8,797 nt of DNA, from NCBI GenBank assembly GCA_026989995.1, contig JALSIO010000776.1, positions 1 to 8,797 of the forward strand. The letters are read 5' to 3'. Positions 5,656-8,797 of the stretch are shown piece after piece. Under the pieces are notes generated by a model. The model made no database searches. It worked only from the letters and a program-made list of their open reading frames with translations, and was not told the DNA's origin. A program made the translations under genes and the position numbers. This DNA is from Myxococcales bacterium (GTDB taxonomy: Bacteria; Myxococcota_A; UBA9160; JALSIO01). Each line of letters begins with the position of its first letter. Position 1 is the first letter of the stretch.

Positions 5656-6729
5656 TCAGGCGGGCTCGTGGAGAGTCAGGCAGTGCACCGCGCCGAGTCC
5701 GTGTACCAGCTCGCGAGCGGGGATGCCCACCACCTCGCGCGGGGCGAGCACCTCGCGCAGCACGGCGAGGGCCCGGGCGTCGGTGGGGACGCCGAAGACG
5801 GGCACGAGCGCGATGCCCGTGGCCAGGTAGAAGTTGGCGTAGGTGGCGGGAAGGAGGCCCTCCGCCCCGGAGAGCGGAGGCGGCATGGGCAGGGGGACCA
5901 CCTCGATCGGCCGCCCCTCCGCGTCCCGCAGGCCCCGCAGGCGGCGGAGGTTCTCGCGGAGCGCCGCGGCGTTCGGATCGGACTCCTCCCCCGGAGCGGC
6001 CGCCACCACGGTGTGCGAGGCGACGAATCGGCAGAGATCGTCCACGTGCCCGTCGGTGTCGTCGCCCGCGATCCCCGCACCGAGCCAGACCACCCGCCGC
6101 GCGCCGAGCAGCCGCGCGAGCGCCTCCTCCATCCCATCCCGGGTGCGGGGCCGCCCTCTTCCCGCCCGGTTCGGATGCAGCAGGCAGCTCTCGGTGGTGA
6201 GAACCGTTCCGCACCCGTTGCCGTCCACGGACCCCCCCTCGAGGACCAGGTCCACCTGCACCGCGGGAAGCCCGGCGGCGTCCGCGATGCGGCGGCCGGC
6301 GGCGGCGTCCCGGTCGAAGGGGGGGTACTTGCCGCCCCAGGCGTCGAAACGCGTGCAGAGGGCGAGTCGCTCGCGCTCCCCGCGCACGAGCACCAGCGGA
6401 CCGGTGTCGCGGACCCAGGCGTCGTCGGTGGGGATGCGGTGGAACCGCAGGCGGGCATCCTCGAGCGGGAGGCCGGCGCCCCGCAGTGCGCATCGCGCCG
6501 CCTCCTCCGAGGCCACGTCGTCGACGAGCACCTCCACCGGCTCGGCGCCGAGCAGGGCCTCGATGATGCGCGCCCAGACGGCCTCGACGCGCGTGAGCAG
6601 GCCCCCGGGCCAGGTCTCCGGGTTCTTCGGCCAGGCGATCCAGGTCGCGCGGTGGGGCTCCCACTCCGCGGGCCAGCGCCAGCCCGCGGCCCCGAGATCG
6701 GGAAGCGCGTCGCCCGGGTCTCCGCTCAT
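5656..6729 (-). CDS. aguA: Agmatine deiminase (agmatine iminohydrolase)
   Basis: This 357-residue cytoplasmic enzyme hydrolyses agmatine to N-carbamoylputrescine and ammonia. It belongs to the guanidine-modifying pentein superfamily, related to bacterial peptidylarginine deiminases. Recognisable blocks are PAEWEPHRATWIAWP (20-34), DDAWVRDTGP (102-111), DAWGGKYPPFDRD (129-141), LEGGSVDGNG (163-172) and DTDGHVDDL (224-232). The C-terminal HCLT contains nucleophile C350. H228 and E164 are the likely partners of the cysteine. The residues before the nucleophile read GLGAVHC where I remember GGGN-I-HC as usual, a modest change. The start is ATG at 6729, with GGGGAGG just upstream, overlapping the aguB stop by 4 bp (ATGA). 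The overlap and the consecutive reactions with the neighbour support agmatine as substrate. No arginine decarboxylase gene is in the window. Confidence 0.93.
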   Translation of the reverse strand: MSGDPGDALPDLGAAGWRWPAEWEPHRATWIAWPKNPETWPGGLLTRVEAVWARIIEALLGAEPVEVLVDDVASEEAARCALRGAGLPLEDARLRFHRIPTDDAWVRDTGPLVLVRGERERLALCTRFDAWGGKYPPFDRDAAAGRRIADAAGLPAVQVDLVLEGGSVDGNGCGTVLTTESCLLHPNRAGRGRPRTRDGMEEALARLLGARRVVWLGAGIAGDDTDGHVDDLCRFVASHTVVAAAPGEESDPNAAALRENLRRLRGLRDAEGRPIEVVPLPMPPPLSGAEGLLPATYANFYLATGIALVPVFGVPTDARALAVLREVLAPREVVGIPARELVHGLGAVHCLTLHEPA

Positions 6730-7655
6730 CGCGCCTCCCCGTCGGCGCTCCCCGGGCCTGCGAACAGCCGCGTCAGCCCCCCGTAGGCGTCCACACGGCG
6801 GTCGCGGAGGAAGGGCCACTCCCGCCGCGCGCGCTCCACGAGGTCGAGATCGAGCTCCACCAGGAGCAGGGCCTCTTCGTCCGCCGGAGCCCGCGCGAGG
6901 ACCCGGCCGTAGGGGTCGGCGGCGAACGACTGCCCGAAGAAGCGGATCCCGCCTTCCCGGCCCACCCGGTTCACCGCGAGGACGAAGACGCCGTTGGCGA
7001 TGGCGTGCGCGCGCTGCACCGTCTCCCAGGCGTCGTGCTGCGCCGCCTCGATCTCCGGCCCCTCGTCGTGCTGCCATCCGATGGCGGTCGGGTAGACCAG
7101 CACGTCGGCGCCGGCGAGCGCGGTCGCGCGGGCGGCCTCGGGAAACCACTGGTCCCAGCAGATGAGCATGCCGAGACGCGGTGGCTCGGCGCCCGGGCCC
7201 TCGAGCCCGGCCAGGGGGAAGGACCGGAAGCCCCGATCCCCCGGCGTGAAGTAGAACTTCTCGAAGTAGAGGGGGTCGTCGGGGATGTGCATCTTCCGGT
7301 AGTGGCCGGCGACGGCGCCGTCGGGCCCGAGGAGCACGGCGCTGTTGTGGTAGACGCCGGGAGCCCGTCGCTCGAAGATCGGCGCCACCACGTAGACGCC
7401 CCGCTCGGCGGCGACCTTGCCGAGCGCCTCCGTGGACGGGCCGGGAATCGGCTCGGCGAGATCGAAGCAGGCGGTGTCCTCGCTCTGGCAGAAATACCGG
7501 GAGCGGAAGAGCTCCTGGAGGACGACCAGCCGCCCCCCCCGGTCGGCCGCACGCCCCACCGCCGCCACCGCCCGCGCGAGGTTCCGGCCCGGATCCGGGT
7601 CGGCCCGGTGCTGCACGAGCGCGGCGACGAGAAGCCCGCGGACTGCTCCACCCAT
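6726..7655 (-). CDS. aguB: N-carbamoylputrescine amidohydrolase, nitrilase superfamily
   Basis: This 309-residue enzyme splits N-carbamoylputrescine into putrescine, CO2 and ammonia, the step after AguA. The nitrilase-fold catalytic set is visible: E48 (LQELF), K121 (YRKMHIPDDP) and C166 (LICWDQWFPEAAR). The YFEKFYFTPGD block (130-140) and PTAIGW (189-194) are typical of the AguB branch and separate it from general nitrilases. I chose ATG at 7655 because the first beta strand (GLLVAALVQ) then begins after seven residues, as usual. No Shine-Dalgarno precedes it, but a -10-like TATCCA lies seven bases upstream, so the message may be leaderless. A TTG at 7691 with GGAG nearby would add 12 residues. 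It is the first gene of the aguB-aguA unit. Identity is secure; the start is moderately so. Confidence 0.94.
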   Translation of the reverse strand: MGGAVRGLLVAALVQHRADPDPGRNLARAVAAVGRAADRGGRLVVLQELFRSRYFCQSEDTACFDLAEPIPGPSTEALGKVAAERGVYVVAPIFERRAPGVYHNSAVLLGPDGAVAGHYRKMHIPDDPLYFEKFYFTPGDRGFRSFPLAGLEGPGAEPPRLGMLICWDQWFPEAARATALAGADVLVYPTAIGWQHDEGPEIEAAQHDAWETVQRAHAIANGVFVLAVNRVGREGGIRFFGQSFAADPYGRVLARAPADEEALLLVELDLDLVERARREWPFLRDRRVDAYGGLTRLFAGPGSADGEAR

Positions 7656-7662
7656 GCGGGCG

Positions 7663-7691
7663 TGGATAGGACCCGCCCCCGCCCCGCGCAA
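7663..7691 (-). promoter_or_regulatory. Candidate promoter of aguB-aguA giving a leaderless transcript
   Basis: On the minus strand TATCCA (7668-7663) sits seven bases before the ATG at 7655, and TTGCGC (7691-7686) sits 17 bases further upstream. Transcription from this -10 box would begin at or next to the ATG. That fits the absence of any Shine-Dalgarno sequence. Each box matches the consensus at only three of six positions, so this is weak evidence by itself. Confidence 0.3.
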
Positions 7692-7778
7692 GGACTCCGC
7701 CCGGCCCCGCCGGTGGGCACCGCGGGCCCCAGGGGGTCGTGACCGCCCCTGTCACACCGGTGCGGCAAGGTGGGCGGC

Positions 7779-8093
7779 ATGGTCGCCCGACGCCCGCCGC
7801 TGACCTCCCGTCGACGTCCCGGCCGCCGCGTCCGGACCGGACCGCGCTTCGCCCGGGAGGCCTGGACGGCGATCGCGGTGATCGCCGCCTTCATCGCCCC
7901 CGGCCTCGTCGTCGCCGCCTTCGGACCCGCGGGTGGCGGCCCGGCTCCCCTCCTGCCGGCCCCCCTCGAGGCGGGGTCGGGGGCGACCCGGCACGCGCCG
8001 CACGGAGCCGGCACACCGCCGGACGCCCCCTGCCCGGCGTGCGGAAGCCCGGCTCCGGGACCCGTCGCCCCCGCAGGCCCCTATCCTCCGGCC
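7779..8093 (+). other. In-frame open stretch upstream of the NYN gene with a possible membrane segment; coding status unclear
   Basis: From ATG 7779 (GGTGG lies about five bases upstream) the NYN frame stays open through 8093. It would encode a basic N terminus rich in arginine, then a hydrophobic run of about 21 residues (EAWTAIAVIAAFIAPGLVVAA, near 7857-7922), then a long Pro/Ala/Gly-rich linker with a CPAC motif. The codons over the hydrophobic part nearly all end in G or C, as in real genes. It could be an N-terminal membrane anchor of the NYN protein, or a decayed or chance reading, since stop codons are rare in such GC-rich DNA. Positions 7692-7778 hold nothing I can name beyond likely promoter sequence. 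Confidence 0.3.
8082..8087 (+). promoter_or_regulatory. Candidate -10 box of the NYN-domain gene
   Basis: TATCCT fits the TANNNT form of a bacterial -10 box and lies six bases before the ATG at 8094, which has no Shine-Dalgarno. The spacing mirrors that at aguB and suggests a leaderless message. No convincing -35 box is present 16-18 bases upstream. Confidence 0.3.
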
Positions 8094-8684
8094 ATGTCGT
8101 CGCCCTGCCCGCGCCGTCCCGACGGAGGGCCGCCTCCCGAATCGCCCGCCGACGGTGTGGGGCCGCATCCGGAGCCGGGCCCGGAGCTCTGGGTCCTCGA
8201 CGGGTACAACGTGCTCCAGGTGGCGGTGCTTCGAGGCGTGGAGCGGGAGGTTTTCTGGCAGCGCCCGGCGCGCGAGCGCCTGCTGGCCCTCGCCCGGCGC
8301 TTCGCGCGCCCGGGCGCCCGGGTGCGGGTCGTGTTCGACGGGCCCCACGCCGCGCAGGAAGCGCATCCCGCGCACCCGGGCTCCTCTTCCGCCCCGACGG
8401 GATGGCGGGGATGGCGGGGGACGAGGGAGACGCCGGTGGAGATCGTGTTCGCGCCCTCCGCCGATGCCCACCTCCTCGCGCTCGCCCGGCGGCCCGGCCC
8501 CGGGGGCAGCCGCCGGCCATCCGGCCGCGAGGAGGACGGGGCCAGGGTGATCGTCGTGACGGCCGATCGCAGACTCTCGGCCCGGCTCCGCCATCGGGGC
8601 GTCGAGGTCCGGGTGCCGTCCGAGTTCGTGGCGGCGTGCCGGGGCCCGGACATCGCCGCCGACGAAGGGGATGCCCCGGCCTGA
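8094..8684 (+). CDS. NYN/YacP-type PIN-fold nuclease-like protein
   Basis: This 196-residue protein matches the YacP-like branch of the NYN family by pattern; members of that branch are PIN-fold proteins thought to act as RNA nucleases. The four acidic positions expected for metal binding are present: D36 in VLDGYNVLQ, D82 in VVFDGP, D124 in FAPSADAHL and D158 in VVTADRRLS. The order of blocks is that of the family, ending with VEVRVPSEF (170-178). The first 30 residues are a Pro/Gly-rich, probably disordered lead. Residues 86-113 and 132-150 are low-complexity inserts rich in Gly, Arg, Ser and Pro. The ATG at 8094 lacks a ribosome site but follows a TATCCT box by six bases. In-frame starts at 7770 (GTG) or 7779 (ATG) would add a possible membrane anchor. 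It is divergent from aguB and its RNA target is unknown. Confidence 0.75.
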   Translation: MSSPCPRRPDGGPPPESPADGVGPHPEPGPELWVLDGYNVLQVAVLRGVEREVFWQRPARERLLALARRFARPGARVRVVFDGPHAAQEAHPAHPGSSSAPTGWRGWRGTRETPVEIVFAPSADAHLLALARRPGPGGSRRPSGREEDGARVIVVTADRRLSARLRHRGVEVRVPSEFVAACRGPDIAADEGDAPA

Positions 8685-8732
8685 GACCGGGGCGCAGCGG
8701 CACGCCCTCCTCGACCAGGCGATCCTGTTCGC

Positions 8733-8797
8733 ATGGTTGCGCTCCCCCTGCCGCGGCAGACGACGGACCGCCCGTGGGACGCCCAGGAGACCGTGCA
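8733..8797 (+). CDS. Possible start of an unidentified plus-strand gene, cut by the window end
   Basis: From ATG 8733 the frame reads MVALPLPRQTTDRPWDAQET and continues to the window edge without a stop. All codons from the third onward end in G or C, which is better bias than the two other plus frames show here. A GATCCT hexamer lies six bases upstream and no Shine-Dalgarno is seen, like the two neighbouring starts. A competing frame from ATG 8671, overlapping the NYN stop, is also open but uses poorer codons after about 8735. The family is not recognisable from 21 residues. Confidence 0.35.
   Translation, partial: MVALPLPRQTTDRPWDAQETV

Noticed and set aside
4371..6200. Plus-strand open frame of 609 codons antisense to frdA and aguA
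   Set aside because: The first part is the complement of conserved frdA codons and the rest is Arg/Pro/Ala low complexity crossing the intergenic gap. It has no family resemblance.
8673..8693. GCCCCGG/CCGGGGC inverted repeat around the NYN stop codon as a terminator
   Set aside because: It is a 7-bp stem with a 7-base loop, overlaps the stop codon and has no T-run. Such short GC repeats are expected often in this composition.
8671..8797. Plus-strand frame from ATG 8671 overlapping the NYN stop
   Set aside because: GGGG touches the ATG with no spacer and codons after about 8735 include AGA and CGA runs unlike the neighbours. The frame from 8733 is a better candidate, though both are uncertain.
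1..8797. CRISPR array, insertion sequence, integrase, tRNA, rRNA, defence or phage gene
   Set aside because: No spaced direct repeats, terminal inverted repeats, transposase-like frames or cloverleaf-like segments were found on either strand. The genes are housekeeping or metabolic, with uniform codon use.

Overview
This window comes from a very GC-rich bacterium: almost every codon in the real genes ends in G or C, and GTG starts are common. It looks like ordinary, gene-dense chromosome with no mobile element, CRISPR array, rRNA or tRNA that I can see. The combination of an E. coli-type four-subunit fumarate reductase (frdABCD) with the AguA/AguB putrescine route is compatible with a high-GC proteobacterium, perhaps a gammaproteobacterium. 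FrdABCD also occurs in actinobacteria, so the lineage stays open.

Layout from left to right. (1) Positions 1-30 hold the last nine codons of a plus-strand gene that converges on a small heat-shock protein gene (185-661, minus strand). Two strong hairpins lie between them. The hsp20 gene has a plausible promoter and a leader with two tandem hairpins just before the ribosome binding site. (2) A minus-strand operon runs from 5414 down to 935: frdA, frdB, frdC and frdD, then a class III (CaiB/BaiF) CoA-transferase gene 13 bp after frdD. Junctions are overlapping or only a few bases wide, so the five genes are probably co-transcribed and partly translationally coupled. (3) A second minus-strand operon (7655 down to 5656) encodes N-carbamoylputrescine amidohydrolase and agmatine deiminase, overlapping by 4 bp. 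(4) A divergent region of about 440 bp separates these from a plus-strand NYN/YacP-type nuclease-like gene (8094-8684). A further plus-strand gene may begin at 8733 and run off the window.

How the genes work together. AguA and AguB form a complete two-step route from agmatine to putrescine. FrdABCD is a membrane-bound, quinone-linked complex that interconverts fumarate and succinate. Its flavin site carries the glutamate typical of fumarate reductases. Class III CoA-transferases commonly use succinyl-CoA and release succinate, so the gene at the end of the frd operon suggests a CoA-transfer step feeding succinate to, or drawing from, the complex. That link is inference.

The points most worth a second look are the frd/CoA-transferase coupling, the altered quinone-site residues in FrdC, the hairpin leader of hsp20, and a recurring pattern of a -10-like hexamer 6-7 nt before ATG starts that lack a Shine-Dalgarno sequence, which suggests leaderless transcripts.
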